Both the position numbers and the translations under genes were made by a program. Positions 33,285 to 42,824 of a stretch of 64,000 bases of DNA are shown here, piece by piece. Numbering within the stretch: the stretch's first letter is position 1; each line of letters starts with the position of its first letter. This DNA is from Mycolicibacterium pulveris (GTDB lineage: Bacteria; Actinomycetota; Actinomycetes; Mycobacteriales; Mycobacteriaceae), in assembly GCF_010725725.1 (NCBI RefSeq), contig NZ_AP022599.1, positions 4,216,001 through 4,280,000 on the forward strand, in the 5' to 3' direction. The notes under the pieces are model-generated. The model was not told the origin of the DNA. It saw only the letters and a list, made by a program, of their open reading frames with translations, and did no database searches.

Positions 33285-36200
33285 GTGAGCTCAGCCCCCG
33301 AACCCATCGCGATCGTCGGCATCGGGTGCCGGCTGGCAGGCAACATCAGCACACCGAGCCAGCTGTGGCGCTTCCTGCTGGAGGGCGGCAGCGCGGTCAA
33401 TGAGGTGCCCGCCGAGCGGTGGGAGCCCTACCTGCGCCGGGATCCGCGCAACGCCGCGGTGCTGCGCGAGGTGACCCGCCTCGGCACCTTCCTCGACGAC
33501 CTGGCCGGCTTCGACGCGGAGTTCTTCGGGGTCTCCCCGCGCGAGGCGGAACTGATGGATCCCCAGCAGCGGCTGGCCCTGGAGGTCAGCTGGGAGGCCC
33601 TCGAACACGCCGGGGTGCCGCCGAAGTCGTTGGCGGGCAGCGACACCGCGGTGTTGATGGGGGTCAACTCCGACGACTACGGCAAGTTGGTGATGGAGGA
33701 CCTGCCCGGCATCGAAGCGTGGACCGGGATCGGCACGTCGCTGTGCGGGATCGCCAACCGGGTGTCGCACCTGCTCGATCTGCGCGGCCCCAGCGTCGCG
33801 CTGGACGCCGCCTGCGCCGCGTCCCTGGTCGCCGTGCACCAGGCCTGCCAGATGCTGCGTGCGGGGGAGACGTCGTTGGCGCTGGCCGGTGGGGTCAGCG
33901 CGCTGATCGGCCCGGGGCTGACCCGGGTGCTCGACGTCGCCGGAGCCACCGCCCCCGACGGCCGATGCAAGACGTTCGACGCCGCCGCCGACGGATACGG
34001 CCGCGGCGAAGGCGCGGGGGTGGTGGTGCTCAAGCGGCTCAGCGACGCCCTGCGCGACGGCGACCACGTCTACGCGGTCGTCCGCGGAGGTGCGGTCGCA
34101 CAGGACGGCCGCACCGTCGGCATCATGTCCCCCAACGGTGACGCGCAGGCCGACTTGTTCAGGCACGCATGCGAATCCGCCGATATCCCGCCGTCGAGCG
34201 TCGATTTCGTCGAAGCGCACGGCACCGGAACCCCGACCGGTGACCCCACCGAGGTCCGCGCGCTGTCTTCGGTTTACGGCGTCGACCGCCCCGCCGATGC
34301 ACCGTGCCGCATCGGATCGGTCAAGCCCAACGTCGGGCACCTCGAGGGCGGCGCGGGAGTGGTCGGCCTCGTCAAAGCCGCCTTGGCGCTTCATCATCGG
34401 GTGATCCCACCGACGGCGGGTGTGCAGAAGCTGACTCCCGCCGTCGACTGGGAGAACAGCGGGCTGCGCGTGCCGACGGAAGCCGAGGCGTGGGAGCGGA
34501 CCGGCGGTGCGCCGCGTCGGGCAGCGGTGTGCAGCTACGGCTACGGCGGCACCATCGCCCACGTCCTGCTCGAGGAAGCACCCGGCGGCTCTGGTGGAAA
34601 CCACACTGGAAATATGCTGTCACCCAAGGTGATACCGCTGTCAGCGCGGTCATCGGCACGGCTGGGCATGCAGGCCAAGGCGCTGGCGGACCGCCTGCGC
34701 ACCGGTGATCACCAGCTGGAGCGGGTGGCGGCCACCCTGTGGTTGAGGCGCTCGCACGAGCCGGTCAGGGCGGCGGTGGTGGCCGAGTCCGTCGACGACG
34801 TCGTGGCCGGACTGGATGCGGTGGCCGAGGGGGTGCCCGCCCCTGGTGTGGTGACTGGCCCGGTGCTGCCCGGCGCCGCCGACGGCGCGGTGTGGGTGTT
34901 TTCCGGGCACGGCTCGCACGGGTCGGGCATGGGCAGACAGCTGCTTTCCGACGAGCCGGCGTTTGCCGCGGTCATCGACGCGATCGACCCGGTGTTCGGT
35001 CGTGAGCTCGATTTCAGTGCGCGCGAGGCGCTTTCCTCGGGACAACTGGGCGGCACCGACCGCGTGCAGGCGCTGACATTCGCCATGCAGGCCGGCCTTG
35101 CCGCGGTGCTTCGCCAACGTGGTGCGGCACCGGCCGCGGTGATCGGGCACTCGGTGGGGGAGGTCGCCGCCTGCGTCGCAGCGGGGGTGTTCGATCTGAC
35201 GGTCGGCGCCGCCGTGGCGTGCTACCGCGCGCGCGGATTCCGAACGGTGATGGGCCAGGGCGCGATGGCGTTGGTGCGCCTGCCGTTCGAGGAGGCCGAA
35301 CGGCGGCTGCAGGGACGCGCCGATGTGGTCGCCGCGATCAGCGCGTCACCGGTGTCGACGGTGGTGTCCGGCGCGGTGGCCGCGGTCGACGAGATCTGCC
35401 GTGACTGGTCCGACGAGGGTGTGATGGTGCGCCGGGTCAACACCGACGTCGCGTTTCACAGCCCGGCCATGGACGCGCTCACCGCCGAACTGAGCCGGCT
35501 CACGGGCGGGTTGCCGGCCCCGCGGCCGGCCGAAATCCCGCTGTACACCACGGCGTTGGCAGATCCGCGATCCAGCGCTCCTCGCGACCACCGCTACTGG
35601 CCGGTGAACCTGCGCGATCGGGTGCGCTTCGCCGAGGCAGTCGCCGCCGCCGCCGAGGACGGTCATCGGCTGTTCCTCGAGGTGTCCGCTCATCCGGTGG
35701 TGGCCCACTCGGTCGTCGAAACGCTGCTGCACGCTGGGATCGAGGAGCACGCCGCCGTCCCCCTGCTGCGCCGGGACCGGCCCGAGCGGCTCGCGCTGGG
35801 CACCGCGCTGGCCACCCTGCACTGCCACGGCGCGCCCGTCGACCCCGGTATCGACGCGTCGGCGCCGTGGGCGGACGATCTGCCCGTCACCCAATGGCGG
35901 CATCGCAGGTTCTGGCGCACGCCGACGCCTCCGCCCGGCGGCTGCGGGGTGCACGACGTGGACACCCACACCCTGCTCGGCGGCGCGATGGAGGTGACCG
36001 GTCCCGTCGCCGCCCGCATGTGGCAGACCCGGCTGGACATCGCCAGCAGGCCCTATCCCGGGGATCATCCGGTGCAGGGCACCGAAATCGTTCCCGCCGC
36101 AGTCATTTTGAACACGTTCTTGGCCGCGGCCGACGGCAGAGGGCTCGACGACGTCCGGTTGCGTACCCCGGTCGCTCCCGGCCGTCCACGCGACGTGCAG

Positions 36201-38420
36201 GTGGTGCTGCAGGACCGTGCCCTGACACTGTCGTCACGGGTGCTGGACGACGGCGCGGAGGATGGCGGGTGGCTGACCCACACCAGCGCGGTGACCGCCG
36301 CAGATGAAACCTGCGGAGAACACGCCGCGTTCGATCTGTCGGCCGCCAGGAAGCGTTGTGCCCAGCCCTTGCCCGCCGACCACGTCGTGGACACGCTGGC
36401 GTCGCTGGGCGTGGCCGCCATGGGATTCGACTGGCAGAACCTTGAACTGCGCCAGGGTGAGGGGGAGCTGCTCGTCCGCGTGGCGGCGGACAAGGCGGGC
36501 GCGGTGCCGGCCACCTGGGCGGCGCTGCTGGACGCGGCCACGTCGGCGGCCTCGACGGTGTTCGACGGCCCGCCGCGGCTGAGGATGCCCGCCCGCATCG
36601 AGCGCGTCCGGGTGCACGGTCGCCCACCGGCGGTGGCCGTTCTGCACATTCGGCGGCGCCCGCACACCACGACGACCGATGTGCTGATCGCCGACGAGTC
36701 CGGGGCGATTCGCGCCTCACTGCTCGGAATGTCGTTCGAAGAACTGGAAAGTCCTGCGGGCAGTGACCTTTCGCGGATGCTGCACGAGGTGAGCTGGCAT
36801 CCCGTGCCGGTTGACGACGACGACCGACCCAGCGCGGTGCTCATCGTCGGCGGCGACGACGGCACCGCCGACTCGGTGCGCCGCGATTTGGCCGCGGCCG
36901 ACGTCCCGCACGCCAGGTGCGCCGATCCGAGCGACATGGACGCCGCGATCCTCGACCGTGACGCCGTGGTGCTGGTTCTTCCCAGCGCGTCCGATCCGCC
37001 CGCCGAGGCGGTCGACCTCACCGTGCGAACGCTGCGCCGTTTGCTCGACTCCAGAGCCCCCGCGCGGATGTGGGTGCTCACCCAGCGCGTTCACGAAGGC
37101 ACCAATGTGGCGCATGCGCCGCTGTGGGGCCTGGCGCGGGTGGCCGCCGCCGAGCATCCCGACGTGTTCGCAGGGGTGCTGGATGTGGCAGACGCGAGAC
37201 TTCCAGTGGCAGTGCTGGCTTCGCGCCTTGGGCACCCGGTGGTGGTCATGCGCGACGGTGTCGGGTCTGCCGCGCGGTTGAAGCACGCCAGCCCGGGGGC
37301 CGGCACCCCGTTGCAGTGCTCGGCGGGCGGCACTTACGTCGTCACCGGCGGCACCGGCGCACTGGGCCTGCGCATGGCGCAACGCCTCGCCGACGTCGGG
37401 GCGCGACGACTGCTGCTGCTGTCGCGCTCCGGCATGCCGGACCGTTCTGAATGGCGCGATGCGGGCGACTCGGAGGTGGTCCGCGCCGTCGCCGCCCTCG
37501 AGGAGCGCGGGGTGTGGGTGCGCGTCGCGCCCATCGACATCGGCGCACCGGGGGCGGCCGACAAGCTGCGCGACGCGTTGTGCGACCTGCCGCCGGTCCG
37601 CGGCGTCATCCATGCGGCCGGTGTGGAAGCCGGTGCGCTGCTGGTCAACACCACACAGCGGGACTTCGCGGCGGCGATGCACCCGAAGGTCGACGGCACC
37701 CTGACATTGCACGAGGTGTTCCCGCCGGGGCAGTTGGACTGGATGGTGTTGTTCTCGTCGTGCGGCTACTTGGCGGGCTTCCCCGGCCAGGGCGCGTACG
37801 CCTGCGCGAACTCGTTCCTCGACGTGATGGCCCGGCACCGCAGGCGCCTGGGCGATCGCACGGTGAGCGTGGCGTGGACGGCGTGGCGGGGGATGGGCAT
37901 GGGCTCCACCTCAGGTTTCATCGCGGCGCAACTCGATGCTCTGGGCATGGGCACCATCGGACCCGACGAGGCGGTGCGGGCACTGGACCTGGCTATGCGC
38001 GCTGATCGGGCGAACATCGTTGTGCTGCCGGTGCTTCCGGCGGCAGCATCGGTGCCGATGTTCGCCGACGTGGCACCGGCAGAGGTTGCCGAGCCGGCTA
38101 CGGACGAACCGTCGCCGACCACCTTCATCGGTGCGGACGGTGCACCGGATCCGCAGCGCATCGCCGAGCACGTGATCGCCGCGGTCGCATCCCAACTCGG
38201 GTTGTTCGAAGGCGATGTCGACGCCGGCGTCCCGCTGGTGGAGATCGGGGTCGACTCGATCATGACCGTCGGCCTGCTGCGCCGACTCGAGAAGCAGACG
38301 GGGTTGTCCCTGCCCCCGACGCTGTTGTGGGAGCACCCGACCGCGGACGCGATCTCCGCGAGGATCGCCGAATTGCTCAGTTCGACGCAGGCGTCTGTCG
38401 AAGCGGTCGAAGTGTCCTGA
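33285..38420 (+). CDS. Iterative type I polyketide synthase of 6-methylsalicylate synthase type
   Basis: 1711 residues from GTG 33285; the frame is open further up but overlaps the anti-sigma gene and lacks family sequence. Order: KS (about 10-430; Cys177 in DAACAASL, His312 in HGTGTPTGD, His352 in KPNVGH), AT (about 525-830; Ser623 in GHSVGE, malonyl-type AFHSPAM), DH/TH (about 895-1190; HPVQGTEIVP with His928), KR (about 1345-1530; GGTGALG, GAYACANSF), ACP (Ser1658 in VDSI). No ER, methyltransferase or thioesterase. Order, size, FSGHGSH and the GTEIVPAAVILNTF signature are those of 6-MSAS/orsellinate-type bacterial synthases. The likely product is 6-methylsalicylate or a relative. The iron box upstream and mbtA nearby suggest a siderophore role (inference). 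Confidence 0.85.
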   Translation: MSSAPEPIAIVGIGCRLAGNISTPSQLWRFLLEGGSAVNEVPAERWEPYLRRDPRNAAVLREVTRLGTFLDDLAGFDAEFFGVSPREAELMDPQQRLALEVSWEALEHAGVPPKSLAGSDTAVLMGVNSDDYGKLVMEDLPGIEAWTGIGTSLCGIANRVSHLLDLRGPSVALDAACAASLVAVHQACQMLRAGETSLALAGGVSALIGPGLTRVLDVAGATAPDGRCKTFDAAADGYGRGEGAGVVVLKRLSDALRDGDHVYAVVRGGAVAQDGRTVGIMSPNGDAQADLFRHACESADIPPSSVDFVEAHGTGTPTGDPTEVRALSSVYGVDRPADAPCRIGSVKPNVGHLEGGAGVVGLVKAALALHHRVIPPTAGVQKLTPAVDWENSGLRVPTEAEAWERTGGAPRRAAVCSYGYGGTIAHVLLEEAPGGSGGNHTGNMLSPKVIPLSARSSARLGMQAKALADRLRTGDHQLERVAATLWLRRSHEPVRAAVVAESVDDVVAGLDAVAEGVPAPGVVTGPVLPGAADGAVWVFSGHGSHGSGMGRQLLSDEPAFAAVIDAIDPVFGRELDFSAREALSSGQLGGTDRVQALTFAMQAGLAAVLRQRGAAPAAVIGHSVGEVAACVAAGVFDLTVGAAVACYRARGFRTVMGQGAMALVRLPFEEAERRLQGRADVVAAISASPVSTVVSGAVAAVDEICRDWSDEGVMVRRVNTDVAFHSPAMDALTAELSRLTGGLPAPRPAEIPLYTTALADPRSSAPRDHRYWPVNLRDRVRFAEAVAAAAEDGHRLFLEVSAHPVVAHSVVETLLHAGIEEHAAVPLLRRDRPERLALGTALATLHCHGAPVDPGIDASAPWADDLPVTQWRHRRFWRTPTPPPGGCGVHDVDTHTLLGGAMEVTGPVAARMWQTRLDIASRPYPGDHPVQGTEIVPAAVILNTFLAAADGRGLDDVRLRTPVAPGRPRDVQVVLQDRALTLSSRVLDDGAEDGGWLTHTSAVTAADETCGEHAAFDLSAARKRCAQPLPADHVVDTLASLGVAAMGFDWQNLELRQGEGELLVRVAADKAGAVPATWAALLDAATSAASTVFDGPPRLRMPARIERVRVHGRPPAVAVLHIRRRPHTTTTDVLIADESGAIRASLLGMSFEELESPAGSDLSRMLHEVSWHPVPVDDDDRPSAVLIVGGDDGTADSVRRDLAAADVPHARCADPSDMDAAILDRDAVVLVLPSASDPPAEAVDLTVRTLRRLLDSRAPARMWVLTQRVHEGTNVAHAPLWGLARVAAAEHPDVFAGVLDVADARLPVAVLASRLGHPVVVMRDGVGSAARLKHASPGAGTPLQCSAGGTYVVTGGTGALGLRMAQRLADVGARRLLLLSRSGMPDRSEWRDAGDSEVVRAVAALEERGVWVRVAPIDIGAPGAADKLRDALCDLPPVRGVIHAAGVEAGALLVNTTQRDFAAAMHPKVDGTLTLHEVFPPGQLDWMVLFSSCGYLAGFPGQGAYACANSFLDVMARHRRRLGDRTVSVAWTAWRGMGMGSTSGFIAAQLDALGMGTIGPDEAVRALDLAMRADRANIVVLPVLPAAASVPMFADVAPAEVAEPATDEPSPTTFIGADGAPDPQRIAEHVIAAVASQLGLFEGDVDAGVPLVEIGVDSIMTVGLLRRLEKQTGLSLPPTLLWEHPTADAISARIAELLSSTQASVEAVEVS

Positions 38421-38447
38421 TTCGCTCGGTCAGCGACTTCCCTGGAG

Positions 38448-38870
38448 TCAGCCCGGGCCGACTGAACCAGGCGTGACGAAGGTCGGGGTGATCTCCGGGT
38501 TCCGAATTGGCGGCAGCGGCGGCGCCGGGTTCTGCGTGGCTTCACCAGGACGGGGCGCCATCCCCGGCGGAGTGGGCTGAGCGGACTGTTCGGCGGGAGG
38601 AGCAACACAGCCCTGCGAATCGGTCCAAATACCGCCGTTGAGAACGCAGCAATCGATCACGGCCCGGTTGTATTGCTCGAGCGTGATCTGGCCGGATTGA
38701 TACTTCTGACCGTTCAAGACGACACAATCGTCGTAGTTGGCGACGTCCCACTCTCGGGGTTCGGCGCAGGCGTTTGGCGGTTCTCCGACGGCGCCGCCGG
38801 TGACCGTGGTGGCGGCAGCGATTAATCCTGCGGCAGCGAGATGACGCGCGTGGCCGGTTGCGGTTGTCAT
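38448..38870 (-). CDS. Small secreted cysteine-containing protein
   Basis: 140 residues. Signal peptide HLAAAGLIAAATTVTGGAVG with a likely cleavage near ACA-EP. The mature part has five cysteines (DDCVVLNGQKYQSG, VIDCCVLNGGIW, SQGCVAPP) in a weak internal repeat, then a Pro-rich tail. Exported mycobacterial protein of unknown function. It converges on the PKS gene with 27 bp between stops. Confidence 0.7.
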   Translation of the reverse strand: MTTATGHARHLAAAGLIAAATTVTGGAVGEPPNACAEPREWDVANYDDCVVLNGQKYQSGQITLEQYNRAVIDCCVLNGGIWTDSQGCVAPPAEQSAQPTPPGMAPRPGEATQNPAPPLPPIRNPEITPTFVTPGSVGPG

Positions 38871-39088
38871 GTTGACCCTCGATTCGATCTGAAGGTGGCC
38901 TAGACACCGGGCCCCGCACCGGGGAGAAGGTCTCCGTTGTTCGTGAGTGCTGCATCAATAGCGTCCTCTTGATTGGACGCCGGCTCAAGCATTCGCGAAA
39001 TTCTGAGGCAGGAGCGCAATCCGCGTCCGCGACGAATGTGTCGCCAAAACTCACATCGCAGACGTCCGTTCGCGGATACTGGCGGTCG

Positions 39089-39541
39089 GTGGAGGCGACA
39101 TCGATTCAGGACCGGCTTTTTCCGACCATGACCTGCTTCGGTTGTGGACCGGCCAACCCTCGCGGTCTCCAACTCAAGAGTTATGTCGCAGACGGGCATG
39201 TCACCGCGACCTTCATGCCATGGTCCGAACACGACAACGGCTTGGGTTTCCTCAACGGCGGCATCATCGCCACCCTGCTCGACTGCCACTCTGCCGCTGG
39301 TGTCATGAACGAGGCCGCGCTCCAAGGATGGGAGGCGCCGCCCGGGGCCCTGCTGCCGTTCGTGACCGCCGGCATCGACGTCCGTTATCTGCGTCCCAGC
39401 CCACTTGACAGGACGGTCGAGTTGCGCGCCGTCATCGTCAAATCAACCGAACCTGAAATCGTCTGTGATGCCGAACTGCTGTACGACGGCAAGACCCGCG
39501 CCACGGGTCATGCGGTCTGGAAACGCTGGCGACTACGGTGA
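39089..39541 (+). CDS. PaaI/hotdog-fold thioesterase-like protein
   Basis: 150 residues from GTG 39089. Upstream extension is possible but has no family sequence. CFGCGPANPRGLQLKSYV is the typical start of this family. LGFLNGGIIATLLDCHSAAG carries the hotdog HGG-type element (NGG here, with an acidic D in the helix), and VRYLRPSPLDRTVELRAVIV is the strand pair. It would hydrolyse an acyl-CoA thioester. The usual HGG His is Asn, seen in some members. Substrate unknown. The 218 bp before it (38871-39088) hold nothing I recognise. Confidence 0.75.
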   Translation: MEATSIQDRLFPTMTCFGCGPANPRGLQLKSYVADGHVTATFMPWSEHDNGLGFLNGGIIATLLDCHSAAGVMNEAALQGWEAPPGALLPFVTAGIDVRYLRPSPLDRTVELRAVIVKSTEPEIVCDAELLYDGKTRATGHAVWKRWRLR

Positions 39542-39716
39542 TTTCGTTCGCAAGTATTGCCCGACCCACCTCACCGAGCGCGATGTCACCCGGTGCTCCG
39601 ACGGCACATGTATTCAATGGACTGCGCAGCCGGCACCGATGGAAGACCTTCGGGAAACTCCATCTCGCGGGCGTAGGCAACTCTAGACTGTCAGCAGCGA
39701 ACATCCGGGCGGCGAC

Positions 39717-40079
39717 ATGGAACGATTCACACACGACGACATCCCCGCGGTGATCGAGGGCGACGGCGTGGACTTCCGCAGCCAAAAGGCTGGGGTGATG
39801 TCGATCGCATGGGTTAGGTTGGCGGCCGGCACCGATCTGCGGCCAGCCCTGGTGGGGCTCGATGACGACCTCTGTCAGTGCCCCCATTGGGGCTACATGC
39901 TCAGCGGCCAGCTGCGGATGCATACCCGTGAAGGAGAACACACCTATGGCGCCGGGGACGCGTTCTACTGGGCTGCGGGGCACGCGCCCGAGGCGATAAC
40001 GGATTGTGAATACGTCGATTTCTCGCCCACCGAGAGTATCAAGCCAGTACTCGATCACCTCACGGGCGCAGGCGGCTGA
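39717..40079 (+). CDS. Cupin-fold protein
   Basis: 120 residues. The single cupin barrel is seen in CQCPHWGYMLSGQLRMHTREGEHTYGAGDAFYWAAGHAPEAI: an HW.Y..G strand pair and a G.G..F....H second motif. His residues could bind a metal. No signal peptide. It stands alone, with 175 bp before it that contain no gene. Function unknown. Confidence 0.75.
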   Translation: MERFTHDDIPAVIEGDGVDFRSQKAGVMSIAWVRLAAGTDLRPALVGLDDDLCQCPHWGYMLSGQLRMHTREGEHTYGAGDAFYWAAGHAPEAITDCEYVDFSPTESIKPVLDHLTGAGG

Positions 40080-40208
40080 CATGCCGAAGCCCTTTCAGGC
40101 CGTCGAACCCTCTACTCAATACCCTTTAAGCCGGTTGTATTCGTTCTGAGATAAGGGATCTCGCCAACGTCAGGTCAACCGTTCGTCGTGGGAGATGCGG
40201 AGGGTGCT

Positions 40209-41003
40209 ATGGACATCAATGGCGCGACGGCGGTGGTGACAGGCGCTGCCGGTGGCCTCGGTGGTGCGATTGCCCGTGTCCTGAACGCCCGTGGCGCTCG
40301 CCTGCTCCTCACCGACAGGCGGGAAGAAGCCCTCAAATCTCTGGCGTCGCAGTTGAATGGGGCCGAGATCCTCGTTTGCGATCTGGCGGATTCCGCCCAG
40401 GTCGCCGAGCTGTCCGCTCGCTTGGCCGACACCGATATTGTGGTCTCAAACGCGGCGTTACCGGCTACCGGCAAGCTCGAGGACTTCACGCCCGAGCAAC
40501 TCAACCGAGCGCTCGACGTGAACCTGCGAGTACCGATGCTCATGACACAGCAGTTGCTGCCGGGGATGCTGCAACGCAGGCGTGGCCACTTCGTCTACAT
40601 CTCATCGATCGCCGGCAAACTGCCCAGCGCCCGCGTACCCATCTACTCGGCCACAAAGGCCGGGCTGCGCGGCTTTTGCGGATCGCTTCGCCAGGACCTT
40701 CACGGGTCTGGAGTAGGCGCATCGGTCGTATTCCCCGGAACGATGACAGACGCCGGCCTTTTGGCCGACGCTGGCCTACCGGCCACGCCCGGCACGAAGG
40801 GAACGTCGTGCGACTTCGTTGCGCATCGCGTCATCGCCGCTATCGTGAAGAATCTGGGCGAAGTCGATGCGGCCGAGCTGCCCATCCGCATCATGGCGAG
40901 GTTCGGCGGCATGGCGCCCGAACTGGCCGCGCGCCTCGCGCGGAGGAAGGATTCCGTCGCGTGGGGCGACCAGGTGACCGAGGGGCTGCGTCACCTCCGC
41001 TGA
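40209..41003 (+). CDS. Short-chain dehydrogenase/reductase
   Basis: 264 residues from ATG 40209, chosen over the GTG at 40188 because GGAGGG lies 5 bp upstream. TGAAGGLGGAIARVL (cofactor loop), SNAALPATG (NAG variant), YISSIAGKLP (Ser) and YSATKAG (Tyr/Lys) are all present, so the enzyme should be active. It converges on mbtA with a 95-bp gap. A role in siderophore formation is possible only by position, and no iron box precedes it. Confidence 0.82.
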   Translation: MDINGATAVVTGAAGGLGGAIARVLNARGARLLLTDRREEALKSLASQLNGAEILVCDLADSAQVAELSARLADTDIVVSNAALPATGKLEDFTPEQLNRALDVNLRVPMLMTQQLLPGMLQRRRGHFVYISSIAGKLPSARVPIYSATKAGLRGFCGSLRQDLHGSGVGASVVFPGTMTDAGLLADAGLPATPGTKGTSCDFVAHRVIAAIVKNLGEVDAAELPIRIMARFGGMAPELAARLARRKDSVAWGDQVTEGLRHLR

Positions 41004-41098
41004 GTTGCTCTGCGTGAGAATGTACTTGCCGCAGTCGGTCTGACTGGGTGCCGCACCCCGATGCCGCGGCCAGCCGGGCCGAGAAGTGACGACGCACC

Positions 41099-42757
41099 TC
41101 AACCGGTCAGCTGGGCCACCACCTTCTTCTTGTCCACCTTGCCGACCGCGGTCTTAGGCAGCGACGGCATCGGGGCGAGCATGTCCGGACGGCAGTGCGC
41201 CGACACCCCGCGCTCGTCGAGGAACTGGTTGAGCTCGGCGAGCGTGATCGGGGCGCCCTTGAAAACAACCGCTGCACAGATCTTTTCGCCGAGGTACTCG
41301 TCGGGTACGGCGACGGCGGCCGCCGTGTAGATCGCGGGATGGGCGAAAAGATGCTCTTCCAGGTCGGACGCCGACACCGTCTCGCCGCCGCGGTGAATGA
41401 CGTCCTTGATGCGGCCGGTGACCTCCACGTAGCCCGCCAGCGGGCCGTCGTCGAAGATCCGTACCCGGTCGCCGGTTCGATAGAACCCGTCGGGGCTGAA
41501 CGAGCGCGAATTCGCCTCGGCGGCGCGGTAATAGCCGTTGAGGGTGTATGGCCCGCGCACCAGCAGCTCACCCTCCTCGCCCGGGGCGACCGGCGCACCG
41601 GCGTCGTCGACCACCAGCATCTCGTCGTGCGGTGACATCGGCCGACCCTGCGTGTTGAGCACGATGTCGACGGAGTCGCCCAGGCGGGTGAAGTTGAGCA
41701 TGCCCTCGGCCATGCCGAAGATCTGCTGTAGACCCGGGGTCAACCCCTCGAGGATGTAGCGCGCCTCGTCGGCGGTCATCCGGGACCCGCCGACCTGCAC
41801 CAGACGTAACGACTTGGGCAACACCGGTTCCCACTCGCAGGCTTGTGTCCACATCTTGGCCAGGGCATTGACGAGGCCGGTCACGGTGATGTTGTGCCGG
41901 TCGATCAGTGCGAACGCCGACTCGGGGCTGGGGTCGGTGGTGAACACCGACGCTGCGCCGACCGTCATCGATCCGAGCAGGCCCGGGCAGGCCAGCGGGA
42001 AGTTGTGACCGGCGGGCAGCACCACGAGGTAGACGTCCTCGGCGGTGAGCCCGCACTCTCGAGCGCTGCCGATCGCGTTGTAGACGTAGTCGTTGTGCGT
42101 GCGTGGAATGAGCTTGGGTAGCCCGGTAGTGCCGCCGGACACCAGCAGCAGCGCGGGCAGATCGGGGTCGACCGGTGCGGGTTCGCTTATGTCCCCGTCG
42201 AAATCGTGCAGCTGCGACCAGGATTGGAAGCTGCCCGGCTCGCCGTGAACGAACACATGACGCAGCGCCGGATGATCGCTGACCAGACCCGCGGCCATCT
42301 CCCGGTAGTCGAATCCGGCGACCACGTCGGGGATGATCAACCCCACCGCCCCGCTGACCTCGGCGAAGTGGCCGAGCTCCGCGGAGCGGTGTCCCGACAG
42401 ACACATCACCGGCACAGCGCCCGCGCGCAGCAGGCCGAACAGCGCGACCGCGAACTCACAGGTGTTCGGAAGCTGCAGCAGCACCCGGTCGCCTGGCGCG
42501 ATGCCGCGGTCGGTCAGTGCCGCGGCGATGCGGGCGGCGCGCGTGTCAAGTTCGGCGAACGTGTAGGTGACGTCCGCGTCGATCACCGCGTGCCGGTCGG
42601 GCCACCTGTCGGCCGCGTCCGTGAGGATCGAATCGAGCCGGCGATCGGTCCAGTAGCCCTGTTCGCGGTATTTCTCGGCACGGTCGCGGGGGAATGGCAC
42701 GAAACCTGTGGCCAGGTCGCCGAAGTCGGTTCGCTGAGGCGTGAAACCGGTGCTCAT
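41099..42757 (-). CDS. mbtA: Aryl-AMP ligase MbtA (salicylate or methylsalicylate activating)
   Basis: 552 residues, full length. ANL adenylating motifs: LLVSGGTTGLPKLIPRTH (A3), FGMAEGMLNFTR (A5), FYRTGDRVR (A7), GRIKDVIHRGGETVS (A8), and the A10 lysine in PKTAVGKVDK. The acid pocket GHNFPLACPG resembles DhbE/MbtA, with Cys where 2,3-dihydroxybenzoate enzymes have Ser, which points to a monohydroxy substrate. It loads the aryl acid onto the carrier domain of MbtB. Divergent from mbtB, with 99 bp between the starts carrying an iron box. It may take 6-methylsalicylate here. Confidence 0.93.
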   Translation of the reverse strand: MSTGFTPQRTDFGDLATGFVPFPRDRAEKYREQGYWTDRRLDSILTDAADRWPDRHAVIDADVTYTFAELDTRAARIAAALTDRGIAPGDRVLLQLPNTCEFAVALFGLLRAGAVPVMCLSGHRSAELGHFAEVSGAVGLIIPDVVAGFDYREMAAGLVSDHPALRHVFVHGEPGSFQSWSQLHDFDGDISEPAPVDPDLPALLLVSGGTTGLPKLIPRTHNDYVYNAIGSARECGLTAEDVYLVVLPAGHNFPLACPGLLGSMTVGAASVFTTDPSPESAFALIDRHNITVTGLVNALAKMWTQACEWEPVLPKSLRLVQVGGSRMTADEARYILEGLTPGLQQIFGMAEGMLNFTRLGDSVDIVLNTQGRPMSPHDEMLVVDDAGAPVAPGEEGELLVRGPYTLNGYYRAAEANSRSFSPDGFYRTGDRVRIFDDGPLAGYVEVTGRIKDVIHRGGETVSASDLEEHLFAHPAIYTAAAVAVPDEYLGEKICAAVVFKGAPITLAELNQFLDERGVSAHCRPDMLAPMPSLPKTAVGKVDKKKVVAQLTG

Positions 42758-42824
42758 GGAGGATGTGGCCCCTCTGGTAGGTATGTGCGGTGCCTCGAAT
42801 ATAAGGTAGCCTCCACCGAGTTAG

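Noticed and set aside
39542..39716. Short frames between the hotdog and cupin genes
   Set aside because: No ribosome site, no family pattern, and composition unlike a coding region.
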